19,552 nucleotides of DNA, from NCBI GenBank assembly GCA_023428885.1, contig JAEYWQ010000282.1:1-19552 (forward strand), in the 5' to 3' direction. This document shows, piece by piece, positions 8,681 through 15,758 of this stretch. This stretch comes from Bacillota bacterium. GTDB lineage: Bacteria > Bacillota > Clostridia > Lachnospirales > Lachnospiraceae. The first letter of the stretch is position 1; each line of letters begins with the position of its first letter. The position numbers were made by a program, and so were the translations under genes. The notes below the pieces were generated by a model. It saw only the letters and a list, made by a program, of their open reading frames with translations, was not told the origin of the DNA and searched no databases.

Positions 8681-9594
8681 AAAATCGATTTAGGCTGAAT
8701 TTAACACGTAAGCGTGCCATTGTTGGTTTGCTCTTCATTTCCCCTTGGCTCATTGGCTTCTTGTTATTCTATCTAAGAAGCTTGTTAATGACAATCAACT
8801 TTAGTTTGTCTACTTCAGAGATTATCCCTGGAGGTGGTGGTTATAAACTAACATATGTTGGTTTAGATAATTTTGTTTATGCCTTTAAAAAACATGGTAC
8901 TTTTAATGAAGTATTTACAACATCTATATTTGATATGCTAATTGACGTTCCTTTGATTATATTCTTCAGTGTGTTTATCGCCTTATTATTAAACAAGAAG
9001 TTCAAGGGAAGAACCATTATTAGAGCAATATTTTTCTTGCCGGTCATCATGAATTCAGAGGCTATTCAGGATGCTATTAAATTATCGGCAACGATGATGA
9101 GTAGTGGAGTAGGAGCTGCATCTGAAGCACTTACAGCAGATTCGGGAGCCGGTATTGATATGATGTATTATATCGACTTGTTCCATACCTTAGGAATTCC
9201 ATTGTCTATCCTAGATTATGTTGTGGAAGCTGTGGAACGATTAAGTGGTATTATTACAGCTTCTGGTGTTCAGATTGTAATCTTTATAGCTGCCCTACAG
9301 TCAGTTCCAAGCTCTCTATATGAGGTAGCTAAGATTGAAGGTGCAACTGCTTATGAAACCTTCTGGAAAGTAACATTTCCAATGATCATGCCACTAATTA
9401 TTACCAATTTTGTTTATACCGTAGTTGATAAATTTGCTGGCAGTGAAGTGGTTCAATTATCTTACAATACTGTATTTACTGAACTAAATTATGGTTTGGG
9501 ATCAGCAATGAGTTTAATTAGTACAATAGCGGTTTGTGGTATCTTAGTAGTGGTTGTTGGCTGGATATCGAAACGAACCTTCTATTATAACTAG
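8677..9594 (+). CDS. Sugar ABC transporter permease, MalF/UgpA type (second pair)
   Basis: This 305-residue inner-membrane permease opens the second channel pair. Its ATG sits in an ATGA overlap with the DUF5696-type gene, and GGAGG is at 8662-8666. The first segment (AIVGLLFISPWLIGFLLFYL) is the usual start of a MalF-type sugar permease, followed by further segments such as VPLIIFFSVFIALLL. The EAA loop is intact as YEVAKIEGATAYETF (Glu at residue 216) with the TFPMIMPL turn. It has no close similarity by eye to the first-pair MalF-type permease beyond family features, so it does not look like a recent duplicate. Its inferred partner is the following permease; the binding protein serving them could be the one at 12836-14284. 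Confidence 0.92.
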   Translation: MKNRFRLNLTRKRAIVGLLFISPWLIGFLLFYLRSLLMTINFSLSTSEIIPGGGGYKLTYVGLDNFVYAFKKHGTFNEVFTTSIFDMLIDVPLIIFFSVFIALLLNKKFKGRTIIRAIFFLPVIMNSEAIQDAIKLSATMMSSGVGAASEALTADSGAGIDMMYYIDLFHTLGIPLSILDYVVEAVERLSGIITASGVQIVIFIAALQSVPSSLYEVAKIEGATAYETFWKVTFPMIMPLIITNFVYTVVDKFAGSEVVQLSYNTVFTELNYGLGSAMSLISTIAVCGILVVVVGWISKRTFYYN

Positions 9595-9607
9595 AAAGGA
9601 GAAAGCT

Positions 9608-10600
9608 ATGGAATTAATGACAAAGGGCAGACAGTTTGTAGATAACATTAAAAATGACAAAGTGTTTGCTAATAACAGAAAGAAATATATTACTAAATCC
9701 AAAGGTTTTCTCTTTTGGGCTTTCAAAATTGTAATACTAATCGGTATTAGCTATGTAATACTTGGACCATTGATCGGTATTATTGCAAATTCCTTTTTCT
9801 CCGATGCAGATAAAACAAATTCTATGGTTTATGTTATTCCAGAAGAGCCAACCATGGAACGATATCGCTTGGCGTGGTTAAGACTTGATTATTTAAAGGT
9901 ATTAGGACAGACTTTATTCTATGATTTATCTTTAATGGCAATTCAAGTTATCATTTGCTCCATGGTAGGTTATGGATTTGCAAGATTTAACTTCCCATTA
10001 AAGAAATTGCTGTTTGGTTGCGTAATCATAATGATTGTTATCCCTACACACTCGATCATGCTTCCTTTATATGTTACCTTTCAGAATTTTGATTTCTTCG
10101 GATTGTCACATCTATTTGGAAGTAATGGTGCTAGGTTGTTAGGATCCCAAATCCCAATGTATATCATGTCGTTTTTCGGATGTGGATTGCGAGCAGGTTT
10201 ATTTATCTATATCTTTAATCAGTTCTTTCGAGGACTTCCGAAAGAGATTGAAGAAGCAGCATTCGTGGATGGCGCAGGAATGTGGTATACCTACTTTAGA
10301 ATTATGTTAGTAAATGCGATTCCATCAGTTATCACAGTTTCAATCTTCTCCATGGTATGGCAGTACAATGATACTTTCTTTGCTAAACTGTTCAATATCA
10401 GTGATAAGATTGTTATTAGTAAGAAGATTAGTTCTCTTCAAGCAACCATTCAAAATGTAGATAAGATATTAAGTCCTACCCTATCCAGACTTTATCTGTA
10501 TGCTGGTATTGTTCTAGTAATCTTACCTATTGTAATCATGTATGTTTTACTACAGAGAAGATTTATTGAAGGTGTAGAGAGAAGCGGTATCGTTGGTTAA
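9608..10600 (+). CDS. Sugar ABC transporter permease, MalG/UgpE type (second pair)
   Basis: This permease has 330 residues from ATG 9608, chosen because AAAGGAGA immediately precedes it, 13 nt after the previous stop. A longer in-frame reading from 9554 would overlap the preceding gene and has no ribosome site. The N-terminus is cytoplasmic and basic (KKYITKSK), then a membrane segment (FWAFKIVILIGISYVILGPLI) is followed by MalG-type IANSFFSDADK and the downstream YGFARFNFPLKKLLFG motif common to these permeases. The EAA loop reads EIEEAAFVDGAGMWYTYF (second Glu of EEAA at residue 216). Another long segment closes the protein (LYAGIVLVILPIVIMYVLL). It is the last gene of the eight-gene run. 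No clear terminator follows, so some read-through into the lipoprotein genes is possible. Confidence 0.92.
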   Translation: MELMTKGRQFVDNIKNDKVFANNRKKYITKSKGFLFWAFKIVILIGISYVILGPLIGIIANSFFSDADKTNSMVYVIPEEPTMERYRLAWLRLDYLKVLGQTLFYDLSLMAIQVIICSMVGYGFARFNFPLKKLLFGCVIIMIVIPTHSIMLPLYVTFQNFDFFGLSHLFGSNGARLLGSQIPMYIMSFFGCGLRAGLFIYIFNQFFRGLPKEIEEAAFVDGAGMWYTYFRIMLVNAIPSVITVSIFSMVWQYNDTFFAKLFNISDKIVISKKISSLQATIQNVDKILSPTLSRLYLYAGIVLVILPIVIMYVLLQRRFIEGVERSGIVG

Positions 10601-10643
10601 AGTTGAATCAGTGAATGCTGAATGTTACTGCAGTTAAGAAAAA

Positions 10644-10809
10644 TGCACTAAAAAGAACAATAATGCATTATTTACATGCTGAAAAAATATGCATTATTTT
10701 AGCAAATATCACAATAAGCATTGAAATATTTGCAATGATTTGGTAAAATAGTATAAGTAAAAAAAGTAGTTCTCCATAAATAATGCATCAATATGCACTA
10801 GAAAGTGCA
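10644..10809. promoter_or_regulatory. Cluster of TGCAYTA operator-like motifs upstream of the lipoprotein gene
   Basis: The motif TGCAYTA or its complement recurs here. TGCACTA is at 10644-10650 and 10794-10800. TAATGCATTA at 10661-10670 is the core of a perfect 14-bp palindrome, 10659-10672. TGCATTA is at 10690-10696 and TAATGCA at 10781-10787. At 10794-10809 TGCACT and AGTGCA form an inverted repeat around AGAA. The sites flank the promoter on both sides, and the same motif recurs before the GH130_2 gene, which fits binding of one shared regulator. The regulator is not in the window and its family cannot be assigned. Confidence 0.55.
10721..10749 (+). promoter_or_regulatory. Sigma-A-type promoter for the lipoprotein / second binding-protein genes
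   Basis: TTGAAA (10721-10726) and TAAAAT (10744-10749) are separated by exactly 17 nt, a near-consensus vegetative promoter. Transcription would begin near 10756, giving a leader of about 140 nt. That leader contains the palindrome GCTGTGA-T-TCACAGC (10843-10857), which could act as an operator or a small RNA hairpin. AAGGAGG at 10885-10891 then precedes the ATG at 10898. Confidence 0.6.
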
Positions 10810-10842
10810 AAAAAAGATTTTGTTATGTTACATTGATACACT

Positions 10843-10857
10843 GCTGTGATTCACAGC
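10843..10857. repeat. 15-bp palindrome in the lipoprotein leader
   Basis: GCTGTGA and TCACAGC flank a single central T, a perfect inverted repeat between the predicted promoter and the ribosome site. With a one-base centre it makes a poor RNA hairpin unless the inner pairs open, so a dimeric protein-binding site is the more natural reading. It differs from the TGCAYTA motif nearby. Function is unproven. Confidence 0.45.
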
Positions 10858-10897
10858 TTGTATAGAGTTTTGACCAAACATTTTAAGGAGGAGTAGT

Positions 10898-12799
10898 ATG
10901 TTAAAGAAAAAAAGGTTTTTAGCAATTTCTTTGTCCTTACTCATGGTAAGCTCATTAGCTGCATGTAGCAAGAAAGCAGAAGAAACGATAGCTGAAGTAA
11001 CACCGACACCTGTAGAAGTAGCTACAGCAACCCCAGAACCAACGAAGGCGCCGGTAGAAGAATTTGTTGGTATTGATTTTGAAGATGGTGTTTTTGACTT
11101 CGTTCAGATCAATACAGCACCAGGAGATGCAGATGATACCCTTATATCCGTTGTGGATTATAATGGGTCCAAACAACTTTTTGTAGATGCTCAATCCTTT
11201 AAGGTACCTTATGTTGCGTTCGACGTAGCTAGCCTTGTTGGAGATAGAATTGCTGATGTACGTTCCATCGAGATGGATGTAACAGCAGTATCTGCTGATG
11301 GTGTATTTAGAGCAGTTGCAGGTTCAGTAATCGCTTATAGTGGGGAGAAATTAACGGAATCAAAAGATGACTGGTCTGTATATCTAGAGAGTAAAAACCC
11401 TAACAAAGCAGTAGGTAAATTAGCAAATGAGGGTGAATACTTTGTTGCAGGAGCAAAGAACTATTTTGCCCTTGCTAAAAGTACAGACAACGGTAAAGGT
11501 GTTGTTGATCAACCAGTTGACCTTTACATAGATAATGTAGTAATCCGTGATGCTGAGGGTAAAGCTATTCCAGTGGATACTACTGTGAAGTTTGATAAGC
11601 CAGCAGGTTTTGGTCAAGAAGACTGGTCCAACTTAACAAAGGTGAAAGATGAAGTAGAAATCGAAGGCTTTAATGTGGCTGCAGGAGCATGGGCTCAGGC
11701 AGGTGTTAACACAGTAGCTGGTGGCGGTTCATTCGATGTAAGCTTATTAAAACCAGGTACTATCCTTACAATTAATTACTCAGCACCAGACGGTAATGTA
11801 TGGTTAGTAGCAGTTCCGGGTGATGGTGCTCCATTTGGATGGACTAGAATTCAACAACAGACTGCAGTTAAGAATGATAGTAATACTGTTTGCCAGATTA
11901 CTTATGAACAGATTGTAGAAGCTCTTGGTACAGACGACTTATCAGGCATAGCTATTCTTCAAGCAGAAGGTGATGTTGAGTGGTCAGTTTCTAAAGTGAC
12001 AATCGGTGTTGAATCCAAACAATTACCAGCTACTATGGGTGATGTTGAAATCGAAGGCTTTGCAGTTGCAGCAGGCGCTTGGTCTCAGGCAGGCGTTAGT
12101 ACTATCGCTGGTGGTGGTACATTTGATCCAGCATTATTAGTTCCAGGATCTGTTGTAACTATTAGCTATAAGAGTGCAGGCCCTGTTTGGTTAGTAGCAG
12201 TACCTGCAGATGGTGCACCATTTGGATGGACTAGAATTGAACAAGGAACAGCAGCAAGAAATGATGATAATACAGTTTGCCAGATCACATATGAACAGAT
12301 TGTAGCAGCATTAGGAACAGATGATTTTAGTGGCTTAGCAATTCTTCAATGTGAAGGTGAAGCAGATTGGGAAGTTTATAGTGTAAAGATTGGTAAGTTA
12401 GCACCTTCTTTAGTAAAGGTAAAAGATGCGGTTGAGATTCCAGATTTTGCAGTTTCTGCTGCTGCTTGGGCTCAGGCTGGTGTTACTACAACAGTAGGTG
12501 GTGGTTCTTTTGATGCAACTGCATTAAAACCTGGTTGTATTGTAACTATTAAGTATAAGAGTGCAGGTAATGTTTGGTTAGTAGCTGTACCTTCAGATGG
12601 AGCTCCATATGGTTGGACTCGTATTGCACAGGGAACCGCAGCAAAGAATGCAGATAACACAGAATGCCAGATTACTTACGATCAAATCGTAGAAGCTCTT
12701 GGAACTGAGGATTTTGCAGCTAGTTTAGCAATCTTACAAGCTGAAGGTGAACAGGATTGGGAAGTTTATAGTGTATCTATCGGATATCCAGCAGAATAA
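10898..12799 (+). CDS. Surface lipoprotein with three tandem ~130-residue repeats, probable glycan-binding protein
   Basis: This 633-residue lipoprotein starts at ATG 10898, 6 nt after AAGGAGG. Its type II signal peptide has the lipobox SLAAC (Cys 23). A Thr/Pro-rich linker follows (TPTPVEVATATPEPTKAP). Residues about 55-225 resemble a beta-sandwich carbohydrate-binding domain opening with FEDGVFDF and ending with LYIDNVVI. Three tandem modules follow, beginning near residues 249, 381 and 508; the equivalent Phe residues are 258, 388 and 517, a period of 130 and 129. Each keeps AGAW.QAG or AAAWAQAG, GGG.FD, (V)WLVAVP, P(F/Y)GWTRI, CQITY(E/D)QIV.ALGT, an AILQ-EGE strand and a final (S)V.IG. 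The repeated Trp and Tyr residues suit stacking on sugars. No catalytic motif is visible. It is followed by a solute-binding protein, so capture of glycans at the surface is inferred. I do not recognise the repeat as a named CBM family. Confidence 0.82.
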   Translation: MLKKKRFLAISLSLLMVSSLAACSKKAEETIAEVTPTPVEVATATPEPTKAPVEEFVGIDFEDGVFDFVQINTAPGDADDTLISVVDYNGSKQLFVDAQSFKVPYVAFDVASLVGDRIADVRSIEMDVTAVSADGVFRAVAGSVIAYSGEKLTESKDDWSVYLESKNPNKAVGKLANEGEYFVAGAKNYFALAKSTDNGKGVVDQPVDLYIDNVVIRDAEGKAIPVDTTVKFDKPAGFGQEDWSNLTKVKDEVEIEGFNVAAGAWAQAGVNTVAGGGSFDVSLLKPGTILTINYSAPDGNVWLVAVPGDGAPFGWTRIQQQTAVKNDSNTVCQITYEQIVEALGTDDLSGIAILQAEGDVEWSVSKVTIGVESKQLPATMGDVEIEGFAVAAGAWSQAGVSTIAGGGTFDPALLVPGSVVTISYKSAGPVWLVAVPADGAPFGWTRIEQGTAARNDDNTVCQITYEQIVAALGTDDFSGLAILQCEGEADWEVYSVKIGKLAPSLVKVKDAVEIPDFAVSAAAWAQAGVTTTVGGGSFDATALKPGCIVTIKYKSAGNVWLVAVPSDGAPYGWTRIAQGTAAKNADNTECQITYDQIVEALGTEDFAASLAILQAEGEQDWEVYSVSIGYPAE

Positions 12800-12835
12800 T
12801 ATTTTGGACATCGAATATTTTATGGAGGTATAAGA

Positions 12836-14284
12836 ATGAGGAAGACAACTAAAAAATTATTATCATTAATCTTAGCTGGTTCAATGGTATTTTCTTTAGC
12901 TGCTTGTGGTAAAGAAGGAAAAACTACTGAAACAAATGCAGGTACAGACCCAACGAAAGCACCTGATACAGCTACAACAGCTCCAGTTGATAACGGTGGA
13001 TCCACAACTAAGGGTGGCCGTGCAGAATACGACAGTGAAGGACGAAGAATTATCAAAGTTGGTACATGGTATGACCATTACTATACATCAGATCATGATG
13101 CAATCGAAGATAACCCAGATGTTACTGACGTAGAAGCAGCTCAGATGCAGTTAGATAATATGAGAGCTATCGAAGAAAAATATAATGTTAAGTTCCAGTT
13201 TGTGAATCTTACTTGGGCAGGTGTAATCGAAAGTATTAACGTTTCCGTCATGTCTGGTAAACCAGATGTTGATATCTATGAAACTGATCTTCAGTTCGGT
13301 GTTCCAGCAGCTATGAACGGCTATGCAATGAACATTGCTGATTTCGCTCCAGCAGATAACGATATCTTTACTGAGCAAAATGTTTTAACTTATTTAAATA
13401 TTATGAACTCTGATAAAAACTACTTATTTAAAGCAGTTAACAAGAGCAATCAGTTGGGTGGTTATCCTTTGTCCTTCAATATGGATATGATCAAAGAAGC
13501 TAACCTTGAAAATCCTCAGGATTTATGGGATAGAGGTGAGTGGACTTGGGCTAAGTTCGAAGAATACTTAAAAATATTAACAAAAGATACCAATGGTGAT
13601 GGTTCTACTGATGTTTACGGCTTTGCAGGTTGGTGGACAGTTTTACTTAATAACTTATTAATGTCTAACGGCGCATCAATTGCTGGAGATGTAAAAGAAG
13701 GTTTAACTTCTCCTGCTACAATCGAAACAATGGAATTAATCCAGAGAATGTATGTGGAAGATAAGACAGCAGCTCCATGGAATCAGGATGACTGGAATGC
13801 TAACAACCAATTATATGCAAACAAACAGTGTGCTTTCTTTACAGCTGCTGCATGGGTATTTAGTGAGTTTGGTATCTCCCCTGATGTTGGATTTGAAATT
13901 GGTGTAGTTCCATGGCCAGTAGGTCCAAGCGGAAGCAAAGATACAAACAAACAGGTATACACAAGTGGTAACTATTACTTTATTCCTAACGGTGTAGAGG
14001 ATCCAGAGTTAGTTTACAATGTATTCTATGACTGGACTAACTGGTTTGATGGAGACTTAGAGCTACGTGATGACATTGAATGGTTTGAAAACCAGATGAT
14101 GACAGAAAGAAACTTTGATTACCTTGAGTGGATGGGAACAAGAGAGCAGTTTGATATCTGGCAGAACTTAGGTCTTTCAGACTTCTCGATGGTACCAATC
14201 ATGAACGGGGAGCAGACTGCTGCTCAGTATGCTGAGGCTACAAAGCAAATCGTTCAGGATGCACTTGATCGTTATTTCAAGTAA
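12836..14284 (+). CDS. Lipoprotein ABC-transporter sugar-binding protein
   Basis: This 482-residue solute-binding lipoprotein starts at ATG 12836 after TGGAGG (12823-12828), 36 nt downstream of the repeat lipoprotein. The lipobox SLAAC (Cys 24) is followed by a Thr/Asp-rich linker to about residue 62. The mature domain has family 1 features: IKVGTWYDHYYTSD at the start, a KPDVDIYETD segment, LGGYPLSFNMDMIKEANL, and a DTNGDGSTDVYGF loop at residue 251 that resembles the calcium-binding loop common in these proteins. Aromatic residues are abundant (WTWAKFEEYL, GFAGWWTVLL, WTNWFDGD), as expected for an oligosaccharide receptor. No permease follows it; the nearest are the upstream pairs, so it may feed the second pair. 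A strong terminator lies 33 nt past its stop. Mannooligosaccharide as ligand is inferred from the genes that follow. Confidence 0.9.
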   Translation: MRKTTKKLLSLILAGSMVFSLAACGKEGKTTETNAGTDPTKAPDTATTAPVDNGGSTTKGGRAEYDSEGRRIIKVGTWYDHYYTSDHDAIEDNPDVTDVEAAQMQLDNMRAIEEKYNVKFQFVNLTWAGVIESINVSVMSGKPDVDIYETDLQFGVPAAMNGYAMNIADFAPADNDIFTEQNVLTYLNIMNSDKNYLFKAVNKSNQLGGYPLSFNMDMIKEANLENPQDLWDRGEWTWAKFEEYLKILTKDTNGDGSTDVYGFAGWWTVLLNNLLMSNGASIAGDVKEGLTSPATIETMELIQRMYVEDKTAAPWNQDDWNANNQLYANKQCAFFTAAAWVFSEFGISPDVGFEIGVVPWPVGPSGSKDTNKQVYTSGNYYFIPNGVEDPELVYNVFYDWTNWFDGDLELRDDIEWFENQMMTERNFDYLEWMGTREQFDIWQNLGLSDFSMVPIMNGEQTAAQYAEATKQIVQDALDRYFK

Positions 14285-14316
14285 TATCAACTTATAAAGA
14301 GTTAATATAATACCTT

Positions 14317-14366
14317 AAAAGGAGCTGTTGCAGGTCTAAATTTCAGATTTGTAACAGCTCCTTTTT
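14317..14366 (+). terminator. Strong intrinsic terminator after the binding-protein gene
   Basis: A 21-bp stem forms between 14317-14337 and 14345-14365 with only G-U wobbles as departures (the CTGTTGCAGG side against TTTGTAACAG), around the 7-nt loop AAATTTC. The 3' arm ends in a T run. It closes the lipoprotein/binding-protein transcript. The A run on the other side means it could also work on the opposite strand. Confidence 0.88.
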
Positions 14367-14482
14367 ACATCATAAGAAATTGCGTCACAATTTCTTATGA
14401 TGTAAAGGCACTACGTGCCAAGATGCACACGACCGGGAATGGAATTTTGTCGCGAAAGTGTGCGAAGCACACTTTATTCCTG
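14364..14482. repeat. Highly structured intergenic element with nested inverted repeats (possible REP/MITE-like element)
   Basis: Just after the terminator three further hairpins follow one another without coding capacity. First, 14364-14382 pairs perfectly with 14388-14406 (19 bp) around CGTCA. Second, GGCAC-TAC-GTGCC spans 14407-14419. Third, AAAGTGTGC-GAA-GCACACTTT spans 14455-14475. The middle (CGACCGGGAATGG) is more GC-rich than its surroundings. Such dense, non-coding stem-loops are typical of dispersed intergenic repeats. Whether this one recurs in the genome cannot be seen here. No transposase gene or target-site duplication is evident. Confidence 0.5.
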
Positions 14483-14492
14483 ATAAAATCAA

Positions 14493-14678
14493 TAATGCAA
14501 AATAGTGCAAAAAAATATAATAGGAATCAATTTTTTAATTAAAAAAAATAATAATTTTAATGAAAACTTGTTTTTACTAACTTAAAATGATTGATTTCAG
14601 TCATTATATATGATATAATGCATATATAAAGTAAAAAAAAGCACTATACATAATGGTAAAATGCACTATATTGCACCA
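14493..14678. promoter_or_regulatory. TGCAYTA operator-like motifs upstream of the GH130_2 gene
   Basis: TAATGCA (14493-14499), TAGTGCA (14503-14509), TAATGCA overlapping the -10 box (14616-14622) and TGCACTA (14662-14668) match the motif found before the lipoprotein gene on one strand or the other. AGCACTA (14640-14646) and TGCACCA (14672-14678) are one-mismatch versions. Sites lie upstream of, within and just downstream of the promoter, as expected for a repressor or dual regulator. Confidence 0.55.
14591..14619 (+). promoter_or_regulatory. Sigma-A-type promoter for the mannan catabolic genes
   Basis: TTGATT (14591-14596) and a perfect TATAAT (14614-14619) are 17 nt apart, in an AT-rich setting. 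Transcription would start near 14626 and include two TGCAC-type sites in the leader before the AAGGAGA ribosome site. It probably drives the phosphorylase-esterase-epimerase-phosphorylase genes. Confidence 0.72.
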
Positions 14679-14721
14679 TACAATTTTGAGATTGTATAAC
14701 TACATAAAAGGAGATAATATT

Positions 14722-15744
14722 ATGAGCAAAGTCACAATGTTTACTGATAACTTACCTAATATCCCATGGCAGGAAAAGCCAGCAAATTGTCCAGGTCCGG
14801 TATGGAGATACTCAGAAAACCCAATTATCGATCGTAATCCATTACCAGGAGTAGCAAGAATTTTCAATAGTGCGGTTGTGCCATATCATGGTGAGTTCAT
14901 TGGTGTATTTCGTGGAGAGCAAACCAACGGGGTTCCTCACCTTTACTTAGGTTATAGTAAAGATGCAATTCATTGGACCTATGAAGAAGATAAAATTCAA
15001 TTTGTAAATGAAGCTGGCGATCCTTATATGCCAAGATATGCTTATGACCCAAGATTAATCAAGGTAGAAGATACATATTATATCATCTGGTGTACTGATT
15101 TCTATGGAGCAGCATTAGGTTTGGCTAAGACAACTGATTTTAAGACTTTTGTAAGATTAGAGAATCCATTCATTCCATTTAATCGTAATGGTGTATTATT
15201 CCCTAGAAAGATCAATGGAAATTACATACTATTAAGCAGACCAAGTGATAGCGGACACACTCCATTCGGTGATATCTTCTTAAGTGAGAGTCCAGACTTA
15301 ACTTACTGGGGTAAGCACAGACATGTTATGACGAAAGGTCATGGTCAGTGGTGGCAATCCTTAAAGATTGGTGGGGGAGCAGCTCCTATTGAAACAAGTG
15401 AGGGTTGGTTATTATTCTATCATGGTGTTTCTGGAACATGTAATGGTTATGTATACAGCATGGGTGCAGCGATACTTGATATTAATAATCCTTCCATCGT
15501 AAAATATCGTTCTGAAAACTTTATTCTTACTCCAGAGATGTGGTACGAAGAAAGAGGCTTTGTTGGTAATGTAGTATTCCCTTGTGCAGCATTAACAGAT
15601 GCGACTACAGGTAGAATTGCTATTTATTATGGAGCAGCAGACAGCTATGTAGGCTTAGCATTTACAACTGTAGATGAGATCGTTGAATATGTAAAAGCAA
15701 ATCATGTTGAGAATGGCGATGATGGTACCCTGGGTATGCTATAA
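14722..15744 (+). CDS. GH130 subfamily 2-type beta-1,4-mannooligosaccharide phosphorylase
   Basis: This 340-residue cytosolic protein (no signal peptide) starts at ATG 14722, 7 nt after AAGGAGA. An in-frame ATG at 14653 lies inside the operator region without a ribosome site and is rejected. GH130 enzymes are five-bladed beta-propellers that phosphorolyse beta-mannosides with inversion. Family signatures are ARIFNSAVVPYHGEFIGVFR, YAYDPRLIKVEDTYY with the expected general-acid Asp at residue 109, RNGVLFPRKINGNYILLSRP, GGGAAPIETSEGWLLFYHGV and NVVFPCAALTD. The length (about 330-340) and the YDPRL motif match subfamily 2, exemplified by Ruminococcus albus RaMP2, which releases mannose 1-phosphate from mannooligosaccharides. 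It heads the catabolic genes and ends 14 nt before the esterase. Exact chain-length preference cannot be read here. Confidence 0.9.
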   Translation: MSKVTMFTDNLPNIPWQEKPANCPGPVWRYSENPIIDRNPLPGVARIFNSAVVPYHGEFIGVFRGEQTNGVPHLYLGYSKDAIHWTYEEDKIQFVNEAGDPYMPRYAYDPRLIKVEDTYYIIWCTDFYGAALGLAKTTDFKTFVRLENPFIPFNRNGVLFPRKINGNYILLSRPSDSGHTPFGDIFLSESPDLTYWGKHRHVMTKGHGQWWQSLKIGGGAAPIETSEGWLLFYHGVSGTCNGYVYSMGAAILDINNPSIVKYRSENFILTPEMWYEERGFVGNVVFPCAALTDATTGRIAIYYGAADSYVGLAFTTVDEIVEYVKANHVENGDDGTLGML

Positions 15745-15758
15745 GAGAGGCGACTAGC

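Larger units (their letters stand above)
14285..14721. other. 437-nt non-coding interval between the binding-protein and GH130_2 genes
   Basis: Going rightwards this gap holds the intrinsic terminator, the hairpin-rich element, an AT-rich tract (14510-14580), a strong promoter and operator-like TGCAYTA sites on both sides of it, then the GH130_2 ribosome site AAGGAGA at 14708-14714. No open reading frame with a ribosome site is visible on either strand. It marks the boundary between the uptake genes and the catabolic genes. Confidence 0.75.

Noticed and set aside
9554..9607. Longer start for the second-pair MalG-type permease
   Set aside because: It overlaps the preceding permease gene in another frame and lacks a ribosome site; ATG 9608 directly follows AAAGGAGA.
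10601..10643. Possible terminator after the second permease pair
   Set aside because: Only a weak CAGT/ACTG pairing is visible and no T run follows, so read-through cannot be excluded.
11642..12799. Tandem DNA repeat as CRISPR or mobile-element signature
   Set aside because: The period of about 390 nt stays in frame and encodes diverged protein modules; there are no short identical repeats with unique spacers.
12472..13378. Several minus-strand and alternate-frame open readings of 60-80 codons over the lipoprotein and binding-protein genes
   Set aside because: They lie entirely over well-supported genes, have low-complexity or Cys/Phe-rich composition typical of antisense frames, and no ribosome sites.
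14364..14406. 19-bp inverted repeat as a second intrinsic terminator
   Set aside because: No T run follows on the + strand; T residues lie on the upstream side and belong to the preceding terminator's tail.
14653..14721. Upstream in-frame ATG extending the GH130_2 protein by 23 residues
   Set aside because: The extra stretch consists of operator-like repeats, has no ribosome site, and is unlike any GH130 N-terminus; ATG 14722 has AAGGAGA at good spacing.
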